The notes beneath the pieces were generated by a model. The model searched no databases. It was not told the origin of the DNA and was given only the letters and a program-made list of their open reading frames with translations. A stretch of DNA of 42,390 nt from DATLAN01 sp035527455 (GTDB lineage: Bacteria > Planctomycetota > Planctomycetia > Pirellulales > Thermoguttaceae), in contig DATLAN010000094.1 in assembly GCA_035527455.1 (NCBI GenBank), positions 1 through 42,390 on the forward strand, read 5' to 3'. Position numbers and translations under genes: made by a program. Positions 24,337-32,929 of the stretch are shown piece after piece. Every line of letters begins with the position of its first letter. Positions within the stretch are counted from its first letter, which is position 1.

Positions 24337-26643
24337 TCAGGCGGCTTCTTGTCCTGTCTTTCTGGACGGATGAGCTAACAGGTCGGGGTCGTTCTCGCCT
24401 TCGGGGGCATCCTCGTCGTGACCGTAGCCGTAGCCGTAGCCGTGCCCATACCCGTACCCGTATCCGTACCCGTAATAGGTCTTGTCGTTTTCGGAGGCGA
24501 GGTGATTGACGACGATTCCCAGCACTTTCACACCGAGGGCGGGAAAGCCCTCGGCGGCCCGCACGACCTCTCGCCGGCGGTTCTTCTCCGGCTGGATCAC
24601 GAGCAGGACGCCGTCGACGAGCCGGCCGATGATTGCCGTGTCGCTGACCAGGGCCGGCGGACTGTCGATGAGGACCTGATCGTAGTGGATCTCCGCCCAG
24701 GCGAGAAAGTCGGAGAACCGCTCACCGGTCAGCAGTTCCGTAGGGTTCGTGGGGCGCGGTCCGGCGGGGAGCACGTCCAGGTTTTCGATCAGCGAGAATC
24801 GGGCATTGGCTTCGACGGCCTCGGCGATCGGCGCATCCTGGCGCAGCAACGTGGAGAGGCCCTTCTCTCCCCGCAAATCAAGCAGGGGAGTCAACCCGGG
24901 GCGGCGCATGTCGGCGTCGATCAACAGTGTGCGTTTCCCCGATTGCGCGTACACGGCGGCCAGGTTGGCGACCACCGTGGTTTTTCCGTCGCCCGGTTCG
25001 CTGCTGGAGACGACCACGCGCTGGACGCCGTTTTCGGCCAGAGCCAATGCGGTGCGCAGCGTGCGAAAGGCTTCGACTTCCGGGACATTGGGCTTCATGT
25101 GAACGGCCACGGCCTCGATCCCGCGGTCGGCGAACAATTCCAGCCGAGGCACGATGGCCAACACGGGAAGCCCCAAGTGCGACTGCAATTCCTCGGGAGA
25201 CCGGAAGTGGTCGTCTAGCAATTCCTGCAAATAGACGATCGCCAATCCGCTCCCGATTCCCAGCACCAGCGCCAGGAAGAACACCGGGGCCTTGCGCGGC
25301 CAGATGGGGGCGGAAGCCGCTTCGGGATGGTCGAGGATCTCGGTCCTCAGCATGCCGCTGTCCTGACTGAGGTCGATGTCCGCAAGCCGTTGCAGCACGA
25401 CGTCGTAGAACGCCCGCAAGCGCTGCAGGTCGAGTTCCAGGATGTCGAGTTGGGCCGTCGTGCGGTCCATCCCGATGGCCCGAGTCTTCTCCTCTTCGTA
25501 ACTTACCCGAATCGCATTCTCGTGAGCCACGGCTTGCTGGAACTGCTGCTGCGCCGTCTGCAGCAGCAGCGGTGCGAGTTGTGCGTTGCTGATTTCCTGC
25601 CGTTGCGCGCCGTCGAGTTCATGCCGATCGCGGAGATACTGTTCCGCCACCTGGATTCGCTGTCCGAGTTCGCGCACCTTGTGACTCTCGGGGCCGTAGA
25701 ACTGCATGGCCGTCTGCCACTGGGCCCTGTCTTCGAGCAGTTGCTGGTTGATGCGAGAGACGGTGTAGGCGTCGGTCGAACTCATCCCCAGGCGCTGGCG
25801 CAGCATCTCCTCCCCCACGGAATCGAGAATCGCCACGGCGTATTGCTGCAGGTCCGCGCCGTTGCGAACGGCCGTCTCGACCGCGACGAGCTTCGATTGG
25901 GCTTCGAGCCTTTCTTCGTGCGCCTTGATCAAGGACGCGTTGAGACTGATCGCCCGCTTGATGGCTACGTGGACGCCATCCTTGGCGTCTTTCAGCACGA
26001 CCTCCCCGGCCTGGCTGCGCAATTCGAGCAGTTCGGCCTTCTTGGCGTCGAGTTGCTCCTCGAGGTTGTGCTGCTCGTTGGTGAGGATATCGAGAAGCTC
26101 GCCCGCCGTGTTCTTGTGCAACTCGTGCGTGAAGGCCAAATAGGCGGAAAGGATACTATCGACGACTGCCTTCGCGATCTGCGGGTCGGTGGACCGGTAG
26201 GCGACGGTCAGGACGTTGGCATCGCGAACGGAACCGACTTCGAGATGATCTCGAAGGATTTTCCCGCGGCGGGGGCCGGAGCGGTCTTCCGCATCGGTTC
26301 GATACTCCGACGGCAGGAGTTTCGCGGCCGCCTCCAGCACCACCTCGCTGCTGAGCATGGTTCGATAGGTGGCCATCAGGTTCTGGGTCTGCCTCTCGGC
26401 CGGCATTTCCGTCGTCCAACGGTTCGTGCCCGTCGGCAGGATCAGCAACGAGGCTCCCGACCGGAAGACCCGATCCGTCGTGAAGTAGTAGAGTCCCCCG
26501 AGCAGAATGCTGACGGCCGCCGACACGATCACGATCGCCTTGCGGTAGCGCACGGCGCGAAAGAACCGCAGGATCGCCTGGACGGGATGGATCTCGGCGG
26601 ACAGATTGGCGGTCAGCGACGGCTTGAAAGCTGGTTCGACCAT
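24337..26643 (-). CDS. Polysaccharide co-polymerase / tyrosine autokinase (Wzc-like)
   Basis: 768 residues. The N-terminal Wzz-like domain starts with a membrane helix (AIVIVSAAVSILLGGLYYF) and has long coiled-coil stretches. A second helix is near residue 460. The C-terminal BY-kinase domain shows Walker A SSSEPGDGKTT (about 544-554), Walker A' LLIDADMRRPG (about 573-583) and Walker B VLIDSPPAL (about 653). The tail (about 721-741) is a run of Tyr-Gly pairs with nine Tyr, the likely autophosphorylation cluster. It controls EPS chain length and export together with the outer-membrane Wza-type protein encoded 48 bp upstream. No cognate Wzb phosphatase is seen. Confidence 0.93.
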   Translation of the reverse strand: MVEPAFKPSLTANLSAEIHPVQAILRFFRAVRYRKAIVIVSAAVSILLGGLYYFTTDRVFRSGASLLILPTGTNRWTTEMPAERQTQNLMATYRTMLSSEVVLEAAAKLLPSEYRTDAEDRSGPRRGKILRDHLEVGSVRDANVLTVAYRSTDPQIAKAVVDSILSAYLAFTHELHKNTAGELLDILTNEQHNLEEQLDAKKAELLELRSQAGEVVLKDAKDGVHVAIKRAISLNASLIKAHEERLEAQSKLVAVETAVRNGADLQQYAVAILDSVGEEMLRQRLGMSSTDAYTVSRINQQLLEDRAQWQTAMQFYGPESHKVRELGQRIQVAEQYLRDRHELDGAQRQEISNAQLAPLLLQTAQQQFQQAVAHENAIRVSYEEEKTRAIGMDRTTAQLDILELDLQRLRAFYDVVLQRLADIDLSQDSGMLRTEILDHPEAASAPIWPRKAPVFFLALVLGIGSGLAIVYLQELLDDHFRSPEELQSHLGLPVLAIVPRLELFADRGIEAVAVHMKPNVPEVEAFRTLRTALALAENGVQRVVVSSSEPGDGKTTVVANLAAVYAQSGKRTLLIDADMRRPGLTPLLDLRGEKGLSTLLRQDAPIAEAVEANARFSLIENLDVLPAGPRPTNPTELLTGERFSDFLAWAEIHYDQVLIDSPPALVSDTAIIGRLVDGVLLVIQPEKNRRREVVRAAEGFPALGVKVLGIVVNHLASENDKTYYGYGYGYGYGHGYGYGYGHDEDAPEGENDPDLLAHPSRKTGQEAA
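24422..24482 (-). repeat. Tyr-Gly coding hexanucleotide repeat in the autokinase tail
   Basis: Minus-strand codons alternate TAC/TAT and GGC/GGG/GGT, producing YYGYGYGYGYGHGYGYGYGH. The codons vary, so the peptide pattern, not only the DNA, seems maintained. Confidence 0.85.
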
Positions 26644-26691
26644 GGGAGTCAGGTTACCTCGTCTTCCGCAGACAACTCTTCGGACAATCTC

Positions 26692-27783
26692 CTAGAAAAG
26701 CGGCACCGCGGTGGTCATGCCGAATCGAATCGTGCTCTCGAGAATGCCCGCTACCGCGGTGGCCACCGTCTCCTCCACGCTCACGATGTCGCCGGGTGCA
26801 AGCCGCAAGTTCTCCGCGGGATTCTGCTTCGCCGATGAGAGACTGGCCGCAATACGTACGAAGTCCTGCTCGTCGGAAGTGCCGCGAATCACGATCACCT
26901 TGTCGGCCAGTCTCGACGACGTTCCGTTGGCCAGCGCGATCGCATCGAACAAGCGAAGGTCGTGATTGATCGGAAACTCGTATTGCCCCGGTTTGCGAAC
27001 CAGACCGATCACCTGGACGGGCCGCGGCTGTCTCCTTTCGATCGTGACGACACTACCGTCGTCAAGGTACTCTCCGCCGGTGCCCTGGTGCACCGCTTCA
27101 GTCAGATCGAGTCGAACGACGCGGACCGAGTCGTTCGGACCGACGGTCGTGTTGCTGGCCAACTGGACGCCCGGCGCTGCCGAAGGGGTCGGGCCCTGCC
27201 ACGCCAGTCTGCCGCCCAGTGCAGGATGGCGGATCTCGACGTGCGTGCCCGCGTCCTCGGCCAGTCCTCCGGCCGTCACGATCCCGGCGAGCAAATAGCT
27301 GGATCCGCGCGGCAGCTCGTGGATTCCCGGTTCCTTCACGGCGCCGACCACCGTGACCCGATTCACTCGCTGTTGCTCCATGGCCACGGTGACGTAAGGC
27401 TGACGGTAGAGACCGCGCTCGACGCAGGCCGCGGCGATGTGTTGTTCCGCTTGCACCAGGTGCAGGCCCGCCAGGTGGATGGGGCCGATCTCGGGGAACA
27501 GGGCGATCCCGTCATCGCCCACGCGGGCGAAGATGTTGACTACCGCGTTGGCGTCCAACCTGGCGGCCAACGAGACTCTCAGCAAGTCGCCCGGACCGAT
27601 CAGATCCTGGCTCACCGCAGGTCCGGCAAGGCGTGAAAGGTCAACCGTCTGCGCGTTCTCGACCGGCGGTGCTTGAAGCTCGGCCGGCAAACTGGCCGCC
27701 GTGAATTGGCCGCGCTGCACACAGCCCGTGGCACAGACCGTCAGCACCATGGCGGAAACGACGTTCGAAATGCGCTCAATCAT
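26692..27783 (-). CDS. Polysaccharide export outer-membrane lipoprotein (Wza-like)
   Basis: 363 residues from the ATG at 27783 (MIERISNVVSAMVLTVCATGC). The longer open frame starts in sequence that looks non-coding. A short signal peptide ends in ATGC, a plausible lipobox. SQDLIGPGDLLRVSLAARLD is the Poly_export domain motif. QQRVNRVTVVGAVKEPGIHELPRGSSYLLAGIVTAGGL (soluble-ligand-binding SLBB repeat) and QVIGLVRKPGQYEFPINHDLRLFDAIALANG (second SLBB) follow, each named here by motif. It would form the outer-membrane export channel for the EPS. As first gene of the wza-wzc-polymerase-fkp string it should be next to the main promoter. Confidence 0.9.
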   Translation of the reverse strand: MIERISNVVSAMVLTVCATGCVQRGQFTAASLPAELQAPPVENAQTVDLSRLAGPAVSQDLIGPGDLLRVSLAARLDANAVVNIFARVGDDGIALFPEIGPIHLAGLHLVQAEQHIAAACVERGLYRQPYVTVAMEQQRVNRVTVVGAVKEPGIHELPRGSSYLLAGIVTAGGLAEDAGTHVEIRHPALGGRLAWQGPTPSAAPGVQLASNTTVGPNDSVRVVRLDLTEAVHQGTGGEYLDDGSVVTIERRQPRPVQVIGLVRKPGQYEFPINHDLRLFDAIALANGTSSRLADKVIVIRGTSDEQDFVRIAASLSSAKQNPAENLRLAPGDIVSVEETVATAVAGILESTIRFGMTTAVPLF

Positions 27784-28357
27784 CGTGAAGTCGGATCGAT
27801 TCGGGTTCAACGCGGAAGCGGCTACCGGTTCGTCGCATCCTGGGACATCGGCCCGGGGGGACTCGAGGCGGGCAGCCGTCCGGGTGGGGTCACCGCTCGG
27901 CGACGCCGCAACCGGTGAAGGATATGTGGATCTTGAAGGGGTGGTTGAAATCGGATGGGGGTGTGCAGAGTAGTGGTCCTGCCCGACAACCGGCCGTCGC
28001 GATTGACGCACCTACTGTTTCGGCCATCCTTACCTGCAAATCCTGCCTAATCGGAAAAGTTACCCAAGAAATCGCCGGCAGACCAAGACTCTGGGGAATG
28101 CGCGCAGTTTAGGTAATGCTATTGCGAGCCGATGGCGGAAACCGGGAATCGGCCATGCAAAGGGTTCCCCCCAAAAAAAGGAGCATCCCGCGCGAAGTCC
28201 GTAACGCGTGTCCTTCTTGGCGACTGCCCACGTTCGGCAAAATGGCAGTCTCTGGCCCAACGGTCTTGCCGACCTTGACGCCCCCTTTTCAGCGGGGTAC
28301 CATCGCGAGGTGAACGTCCCAGGCGTTTGGACCCTCGCCAAGACCTCGAAGGCTTCC
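27784..28357. other. 574-bp divergent intergenic region between the EPS operon and trmL
   Basis: No gene is supported. The plus-strand trmL promoter candidate lies at its right end. I did not find a convincing minus-strand -35/-10 pair for the EPS export operon, so that promoter may use an alternative sigma factor or regulator. Confidence 0.55.
28275..28303 (+). promoter_or_regulatory. Candidate sigma70-type promoter for trmL
   Basis: TTGACG (28275-28280) and TACCAT (28298-28303) are 17 bp apart. The predicted start near 28310 fits a GTG start at 28358 and argues against longer N-terminal extensions. Confidence 0.45.
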
Positions 28358-28864
28358 GTGGCTACGCATCAACCCGAATCTCCGATCTCCACGCCAAATC
28401 CCGGCCTTCACGTTGTTCTCTACCAGCCGGAGATTCCCCATAACGCCGGCAGCGTGGGACGCACCTGCGTCGCGGTGGAGGCAAAGCTCTGGCTGGTTCG
28501 ACCGCTGGGATTCCAACTGGAGGACCGGCGTCTGCGACGGGCAGGACTGGACTACTGGCAGCACCTCCTCTGGGAAGTGGTCGACGATTGGGACGCCCTG
28601 CTGCGGCGCCTCGCCGGCACACGGCTTTGGCTCTTCTCCAAAACCGCCGCGAATCGCTACACCGACGTGCGGTTCGAGCCGGGCGACGCCCTGGTCTTCG
28701 GCAGCGAGTCGCAGGGGCTGCCCCCTTCGATCCTCCGGGCCCATCGCGACCGCTGTCTGCGAATCCCCATTCACCCCAACACCCGCAGCCTTAATCTCTC
28801 GGTCAGCGTCGCCGTGATCGCCTTCGAGGCCAGGCGGCAATGGGGCTGGCCTACACGCTCGTGA
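28358..28864 (+). CDS. trmL: tRNA (cytidine(34)-2'-O)-methyltransferase
   Basis: 168 residues if started at the GTG at 28358; longer starts exist in frame, but TrmL proteins are about 155-165 residues. SPOUT fold signatures are present: VLYQPEIPHNAGSVGRTC (motif 1), LVFGSESQGLPPSIL (motif 2) and IPIHPNTRSLNLSVSVAVIAFE (motif 3, the trefoil knot). It 2'-O-methylates the wobble cytidine/uridine of tRNA-Leu isoacceptors. It converges on the phosphoesterase gene with a 10-bp gap between stops. The start codon is the only uncertain point. Confidence 0.9.
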   Translation: MATHQPESPISTPNPGLHVVLYQPEIPHNAGSVGRTCVAVEAKLWLVRPLGFQLEDRRLRRAGLDYWQHLLWEVVDDWDALLRRLAGTRLWLFSKTAANRYTDVRFEPGDALVFGSESQGLPPSILRAHRDRCLRIPIHPNTRSLNLSVSVAVIAFEARRQWGWPTRS

Positions 28865-28874
28865 GAAATGCGGG

Positions 28875-29354
28875 CTAGAGCGACACGTGAGTGACCTCCA
28901 GCAACGCGAGGTCGACGATCGCCACCGACGGGCGTCCGGTCCGCTGGATGGCTCCGGGATTGACCACCAGCGTTCGACCTTCGAGAGACTCTGCGGCAAC
29001 GTGCGTGTGCCCGTGGCAAACCAGGTCCCACTTGCCGCTGCGGATCGTCTGCCGCAGCAAGGCGTGGTCGTCTCCGTGCATGAAGGCGATCGAACGCCCC
29101 GACAATTTCATGTGCCCGAACCGTTCGTAACAGGTCTGTCCAGCGGAATCGATCGCGTCGCGAAGCGTCCAGGCGTCGTCCATGTTGCCGAAGACGAAGT
29201 GGCACGGCCAGGAAGAAAACAGGGGGATCATCTCCGGCGGACCGATATCGCCACAATGGATCAACAGATCGACCCCCAGGCTTTCCAGCGTCCGCACCGC
29301 CTGCTGGGTGGTCCATGCCTCTCCGTGAGTGTCGCTGAGAATACCGATCCGCAT
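28875..29354 (-). CDS. YfcE/MJ0936-type metallophosphoesterase
   Basis: 159 residues. The metal-binding motifs of calcineurin-like phosphoesterases are all present in order: SDTHG (residues 7-11), CGDIG, FGNMD, FMHGDD and GHTH. The short length and order match the YfcE/MJ0936 family (phosphodiesterases with broad in vitro substrates). Cytoplasmic, two-metal catalysis is expected. It is divergent from the acyltransferase gene (88-bp gap) and convergent with trmL. The physiological substrate cannot be read from sequence. Confidence 0.9.
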   Translation of the reverse strand: MRIGILSDTHGEAWTTQQAVRTLESLGVDLLIHCGDIGPPEMIPLFSSWPCHFVFGNMDDAWTLRDAIDSAGQTCYERFGHMKLSGRSIAFMHGDDHALLRQTIRSGKWDLVCHGHTHVAAESLEGRTLVVNPGAIQRTGRPSVAIVDLALLEVTHVSL

Positions 29355-29442
29355 GGGGTATGTCCGAGTTGCTCGCTCTCGCAGAATGTCGACCGTAAAG
29401 TTACATTAGAGTCCAAATCTCTTCAGAAAGAAACGGTTCCTC

Positions 29443-30246
29443 ATGATATCGACCGACATAGTGGAGATTCTTGCGGGTTGCATTCTTGGCGGGATGGTCC
29501 TGGTCATGGTGGCTTGGGTGGTGGTCCGGTTGCGCCGCTCGCCCTTTACGCCGGCCCAGGCGCTTCTGTATGGGCTGAACTATCTGATCGTCCGTATCGT
29601 CTGGCGGACGGAGATTGGCGGGCGCGTGTCGTTGCCGCCGGGCGAGGGGGCCGTGATCGTGTGCAACCATCGCTGCCCTTTGGACCCGTCCTTCATCGCC
29701 CCGATCGCCGGCCGCGTCGTACACTGGATGGTGGCGAGGGAATACGTCGAGCACCCGATATTGGGATGGCTTCTGAGGACCTGCGAAGTGATTCCGGTCA
29801 ATCGCGGAGGGATCGACACGGCAGCCACGAAGCTGGCCATACGCTACGCCCGAGAAGGCGGGTTGGTGGCACTGTTCCCGGAAGGCCGCATCAACGTGAC
29901 CGACCGGCTGTTGTTGCCAGGCCGGGCCGGCGCGGCTATGATCGCGCTGAAGGCCCGCGTTCCGGTGGTGCCCTGCTACGTACATGGCGCGCCGTACGAC
30001 GGAACGCCGTTGGGATGCGTCTTGATGCCGGCGAAGGTCCGTCTTACGGTCGGCCGACCCATCGACGTCTCGGAGTACGCCGGCCGCGAGAACGACCGCC
30101 AGGGCCTCGAAGACTTGACCAAACGCATCCTGGTCGAAATTGCGCGGTTGGCCGGTCAGGCGGATTTCCAGCCGGAGCTGGCCGGCCGATGGCCCGCACG
30201 AGACCTGGAAAACGACCAGGAGGCACTCGCCTCGGGAGAAAGTTGA
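29443..30246 (+). CDS. 1-acyl-glycerol-3-phosphate acyltransferase family protein (PlsC-like)
   Basis: 267 residues. One N-terminal membrane helix (GCILGGMVLVMVAWVVV) precedes the acyltransferase motifs: VCNHRCPLDPSFI (HX4D, motif I), LFPEGRIN (motif III) and RVPVVPCYVHGAP (motif IV). It would acylate lysophosphatidate or a related lysolipid at the inner membrane. The next gene starts 4 bp downstream, so the two are almost certainly co-transcribed. The conserved Ser of NHxSxxD is Cys-Pro here, so the exact substrate may differ from that of housekeeping PlsC. Confidence 0.87.
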   Translation: MISTDIVEILAGCILGGMVLVMVAWVVVRLRRSPFTPAQALLYGLNYLIVRIVWRTEIGGRVSLPPGEGAVIVCNHRCPLDPSFIAPIAGRVVHWMVAREYVEHPILGWLLRTCEVIPVNRGGIDTAATKLAIRYAREGGLVALFPEGRINVTDRLLLPGRAGAAMIALKARVPVVPCYVHGAPYDGTPLGCVLMPAKVRLTVGRPIDVSEYAGRENDRQGLEDLTKRILVEIARLAGQADFQPELAGRWPARDLENDQEALASGES

Positions 30247-30250
30247 TCGC

Positions 30251-31192
30251 ATGGCAACCCAGGAACTGCACGTGGTGACCGGTGCCTTCGGGTATTCGGG
30301 GAAGTACATCGCCAAGCGTCTGTTGGCGGCCGGCCACCGAGTGCGCACGTTGACGAACTCTCTTAACCGGCCCAATCCGTTCGGCGATCGGGTCGAGGCA
30401 CGCCCCTTCGATTTCCAGAACCGTTCCCGGCTGGTCGAGTCGCTCGAGGGAGCGGCCGTCCTGTACAACACCTATTGGGTGCGATTCGACCACGGCGACG
30501 TTACTCAGGCTGCGGCCGTGGAGAACACGCTGGCGATGTTCGAGGCGGCCAAAGAGGCGGGCGTGTCGAGGGTCGTCCACGTCAGCATCACCAACCCTTC
30601 GGAAGACTCTCCCCTGGAATACTTCCGCTGCAAAGCGCGGCTCGAACGTGGTCTGATCGAATCCGGACTTTCGTACGCCATCCTCCGCCCGCCGCTGTTG
30701 TTCGGCAAGGAGGATATCCTGGTCAACAACATCGCCTGGTGCCTGCGGAGGCTTCCCGTCTTCGGCGTGTTCGGCAATGGGCGGTATCGTCTGCAACCCA
30801 TCTACGTCGACGACCTGGCGAAACTCGCCGTCGAGCAGGGGGCCAAGCGCGAAAACTGCGTGATCGACGCGATCGGGCCCGAGACGTTCACGTTCCGCGA
30901 GTTGGTCAAGAAGATTGCCCGGATCATCGGAAAACGCCGGCTGGTGATCGGCTTACCGGCCCCGCTCGCCTATCTCGGCGCGACGATCATGGGCAAACTT
31001 ATGGGCGACGTAATCATCACGCGTGCCGAGGTCAAGGGCCTGATGAGCGGACTGCTCTACGTCGACGCGCCCCCGGCCGGCACGACCAGGCTGACCCAGT
31101 GGGCCAGAGAAAACGCCGATCAGCTCGGGATCAAGTACGCCAGCGAACTCGCCAGGCGGAAACATCGGGATAAGGCGTACGAGAAGCTGTAG
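30251..31192 (+). CDS. NAD(P)-binding NmrA/NDUFA9-like protein
   Basis: 313 residues from the ATG at 30251; the longer frame overlaps plsC. The N-terminus VVTGAFGYSGKYIAKRLL has the Rossmann GxxGxxG signature. VVHVSITNPSEDSPLEYFRCKARLE resembles atypical SDR proteins of the NmrA/NDUFA9 type, with the YxxxK Tyr replaced by the Phe-Arg-Cys-Lys segment. The C-terminal part ends in a small helical domain. Without the catalytic Tyr it may bind the cofactor without being a classical dehydrogenase. It is 4 bp downstream of the acyltransferase, suggesting a lipid-related role; this is inference. Confidence 0.8.
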   Translation: MATQELHVVTGAFGYSGKYIAKRLLAAGHRVRTLTNSLNRPNPFGDRVEARPFDFQNRSRLVESLEGAAVLYNTYWVRFDHGDVTQAAAVENTLAMFEAAKEAGVSRVVHVSITNPSEDSPLEYFRCKARLERGLIESGLSYAILRPPLLFGKEDILVNNIAWCLRRLPVFGVFGNGRYRLQPIYVDDLAKLAVEQGAKRENCVIDAIGPETFTFRELVKKIARIIGKRRLVIGLPAPLAYLGATIMGKLMGDVIITRAEVKGLMSGLLYVDAPPAGTTRLTQWARENADQLGIKYASELARRKHRDKAYEKL

Positions 31193-31239
31193 GGGCGAGG
31201 GACGAGGGGTTGGGGGCGAGGGACGAGGGACTGGGGGCT

Positions 31240-31400
31240 GGGGACTGGGGACTGGGGATTGGGGATTGGGGACTGGGGACTGGGGATTGGGGACTGGGGA
31301 TTGGGGACTGGGGATTGGGGACTGGGGATTGGGGATTGGGGATTGGGGATTGGGGACTGGGGATTGGGGACTGGGGACTGGGGATTGGGGATTGGGGACT
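31240..31400. repeat. Heptanucleotide tandem array, 23 perfect GGGGAYT units
   Basis: 161 bp made of exactly 23 copies of GGGGATT or GGGGACT, preceded by degenerate G-rich copies from about 31193, including a duplicated GGGGCGAGGGACGAGGG. The complement CCCCART is, as I recall, the unit of the cyanobacterial STRR1 repeats. Runs of four Gs every seven bases predict G-quadruplex formation on the plus strand. Confidence 0.95.
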
Positions 31401-31429
31401 GGGGGTCGGGGGGATTTGTGGTAATCACG

Positions 31430-31453
31430 TTTAGCGGGCGGGCTTGCCCGCCG
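31430..31453. repeat. Family A palindromic repeat, single copy
   Basis: TTTAGCGGGCGGGCTTGCC followed by CGCCG matches the family A core in reverse orientation, 29 bp after the heptamer array and about 120 bp before the LRR gene. Confidence 0.85.
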
Positions 31454-31574
31454 TTTTGGGTGGGGTTAGGGCCGCATCGTCGCGTTACGGCGATCAAGCA
31501 CTCAATAAACTTCGGGTCGCGCCGAATACTCCCCGTGTGGCAACGAATCGCATTTGTTGGAACAGGAAGAAATC

Positions 31575-32864
31575 ATGCGAATACAGGCAACGTGGATTGC
31601 AGTGGTTGGTTTCCCTTTGTTCACGGCGGTGGCCGGCTACGTCGCAGTGCCGAAAGCAAGCGAACATGCAGCGATTTCCGCGATCGAAAAGATGGGAGGC
31701 GAGTGCAAGTTTGACAAAGATGCCCCGGGCGAACCCGTGATTGAGGTGTCGTTCCCTCCTTTCCGTACGACCGATGCTGATCTTGCATATCTGCAGGGAT
31801 GTACGAAGCTCGAAGTGTTGCACGTCTCGTGCGGAGAAATCACTGGCGAAGGCTTACAGTACTTGAAGGGTCTCTACAAACTCCGACAGCTTCATCTTTC
31901 CTACACCAAGGTCTCCGACGCGGCACTGGAGAATCTTAAGGGCCTGACCGGTCTTCAAGAACTGCATCTCGACCGCACTCGGGTAACGGACGCGGGCCTG
32001 ACGCACTTGAGAGCATTAACAAGTCTGGAGGAGTTGTATCTTGGGCAAAATGCCGTTACCGGCCATGGCTTACAGCACTTGAAGAAATTGACGAGGCTGC
32101 GAACTCTGGGTCTGGTCGAAAGTGCGGTCACTGACGCCGGCTTGGGGTCCCTGCGAGGACTGACGAATCTCGACACACTAAACCTCAGTGGGACCAAGAT
32201 CACAGACGCCGCACTGAAACACGTCAGCAAACTGACCAAGCTCGAATCGCTGTACCTTCACAATACCGAGATCACCGGCCAGGGCTTCGAGTACCTCGCG
32301 AACCTGCCGAGCCTAAGCACGTTGGGGCTCAGCTACAGCAAACTGGCCGGCAGCAGCCTAGCCCATCTGGGTCGGATTCCCGGCGTTGAGGCTCTCAATC
32401 TCGAAGCCACCGCAGTGGCCGATGAAGACTTGCTGCACCTTCAAGAGCTGAGTAAACTCAAATGGTTACATCTTCGCAGAACCTCGGTCACGGACGCGGG
32501 TTCGGAACATATCGCAGCGTTGCCCGAGTTGGAGTATGTAGATCTCGGCTATACGCGAATCACTGATGCCGGGCTTGCCCGGCTGAAGACTCTTGACAAG
32601 CTCTCGAGGCTGGGATTGCAGGGGACGCTAATCTCTGATGCGGCGCTCGAAGACCTAAAGGCGTTGACACATCTCCGCCACTTGGACCTCCGCGATACGC
32701 AAGTCTCCGACGCCGGATTAGCTCATCTGGAAAAGCTGAAGAATCTCAGAACCTTGTTCATCACGGAGTCCAAAGTGACGCCCGTGGGCGTCAAAAGGTT
32801 GCAGCGGGCATTGCCGAATGCCGAAGTCCACCTCTTTCCGCCCAAGGAGGTGTCCTTGCGATAG
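31575..32864 (+). CDS. Exported leucine-rich-repeat protein
   Basis: 429 residues from the ATG at 31575, preceded by AGGA at 7-10 nt. A short signal-like segment (IAVVGFPLFTAVAGYVAV) is followed by a ~50-residue cap. From about residue 75 to 420 there are some 14 LRR units of 24 residues, with the pattern LxxLxxLxLxxTxVTDAGLxHLx. This is the GALA/internalin-like LRR type common in planctomycetes. Role likely protein binding at the cell surface or periplasm; no partner is identifiable. The gene is bounded by the heptamer array and a family A repeat on the left, and codon use seems less GC-biased than neighbours, which could mean recent acquisition. Confidence 0.85.
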   Translation: MRIQATWIAVVGFPLFTAVAGYVAVPKASEHAAISAIEKMGGECKFDKDAPGEPVIEVSFPPFRTTDADLAYLQGCTKLEVLHVSCGEITGEGLQYLKGLYKLRQLHLSYTKVSDAALENLKGLTGLQELHLDRTRVTDAGLTHLRALTSLEELYLGQNAVTGHGLQHLKKLTRLRTLGLVESAVTDAGLGSLRGLTNLDTLNLSGTKITDAALKHVSKLTKLESLYLHNTEITGQGFEYLANLPSLSTLGLSYSKLAGSSLAHLGRIPGVEALNLEATAVADEDLLHLQELSKLKWLHLRRTSVTDAGSEHIAALPELEYVDLGYTRITDAGLARLKTLDKLSRLGLQGTLISDAALEDLKALTHLRHLDLRDTQVSDAGLAHLEKLKNLRTLFITESKVTPVGVKRLQRALPNAEVHLFPPKEVSLR

Positions 32865-32929
32865 GCCAAGTCTCGTTCGCCGCAAGCTGCTCCCCCGCCC
32901 CGGCTTCGTCTCGCGGAGCGAGACGGCTA

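Noticed and set aside
31240..31400. CRISPR array
   Set aside because: The units are contiguous 7-mers with no spacers and no cas genes nearby.
31210..31714. Open frames encoding GDWGLGI repeats over the heptamer array, and Pro/Ser/Gln repeats on the other strand
   Set aside because: They are by-products of the GGGGAYT array, which lacks stop codons in several frames; there is no family feature outside the repeat and the plus frame overlaps the LRR gene in another frame.
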